From Gelatoporia subvermispora B (lineage: Eukaryota; Basidiomycota; Agaricomycetes; Polyporales; Gelatoporiaceae), in the NCBI GenBank assembly GCA_000320605.2, contig KB445805.1, positions 1-64,000 of the forward strand: 64,000 bases of DNA. Direction: 5' to 3'. The position numbers and the translations under genes were made by a program. Under the pieces are notes generated by a model. The model was given only the letters and a program-made list of their open reading frames with translations. It had not been told where the DNA came from and ran no database searches. Positions 63,693 through 64,000 of the stretch are shown in pieces (the stretch's first letter is position 1; each line of letters begins with the position of its first letter).

Positions 63693-64000
63693 GGCGGGCG
63701 GGGTGCGCACGGACCAGCTGCGCGCTTGGGATGACGCGTGGGAGGAGTGGGCGCTGCCGGTAGAAGCCGATGGCGTCTGATCCTAATAGGTGTAAACAAC
63801 CGCTTTCCGCCCTTGCCACGTGATTGACACGCAGGGACTCGCGACTACGAGGCGTGCGCTGACGACTGTATCTGTGTCCTAGGACCCCACTCTGCTGCAC
63901 TGGCGCTCTGAGCGGCGCGGACTTGTATCATTACCTGGACTCTGCGAAACGCGCTCTTTCGCGCAACCTGCAAAATGTCTCTGATAGCGACGATCTTCGT
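63693..64000. other. U2 upstream region
   Basis: Upstream of the U2 gene to the window edge. No gene was recognised. A CACGTG E-box lies near 63817. Confidence 0.45.

Overview
This window is nuclear DNA of an agaricomycete basidiomycete, possibly a polypore or a relative. The evidence is dense introns of about 50-65 nt, tandem multi-exon P450s, DUF6593, velvet, BTB and PHO80-type cyclin genes, and a U2 snRNA gene. I joined exons by hand from splice signals, reading frame and remembered family conservation; no search was run. Thirteen protein genes close into complete frames. A fourteenth, a kinase, is complete except for one apparent frameshift in its tail. There is one snRNA gene and at least four broken protein genes.

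Layout. 0-13 kb is an accessory region: a DUF6593 gene (-), two tandem 548-aa cytochrome P450 genes (-) with identical 14-exon structure, a broken S53 sedolisin (+), and a small secreted protein (-). 15-24 kb holds two copies of a spherulin-4 (GH135-like) gene (-), the distal one frameshifted, with a carboxylesterase pseudogene between them, then a CsbD-like stress gene (-). A BTB-domain gene (-) lies at 24-25 kb.

28-50 kb carries most of the housekeeping genes: a low-complexity conserved protein (-) divergent from UTP6 (+), a minisatellite, a Ran1/Ksp1-type kinase (+), a PHO80-like cyclin (-), ribosomal protein L12 (+) and enolase (+), followed by a secreted GH16 glucanase (-) at 49.8-51.1 kb. 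51-64 kb is sparse again: diverged direct repeats, a second carboxylesterase fragment, a velvet-family regulator (+), a small Cys/His-rich gene (-), a palindrome with CRE-like sites, and the U2 snRNA gene (-) near the right edge.

The accessory regions are dominated by duplication followed by decay (P450, spherulin-4, carboxylesterase, sedolisin), while the core genes are single and intact. Three introns use GC-AG instead of GT-AG borders (proximal P450, enolase, velvet). No transposon, CRISPR array, tRNA or coherent biosynthetic cluster was found. I saw no clearly new multi-gene system; the best leads are the asymmetric P450 pair, the secreted repeat protein, the palindrome and the GC-AG introns.
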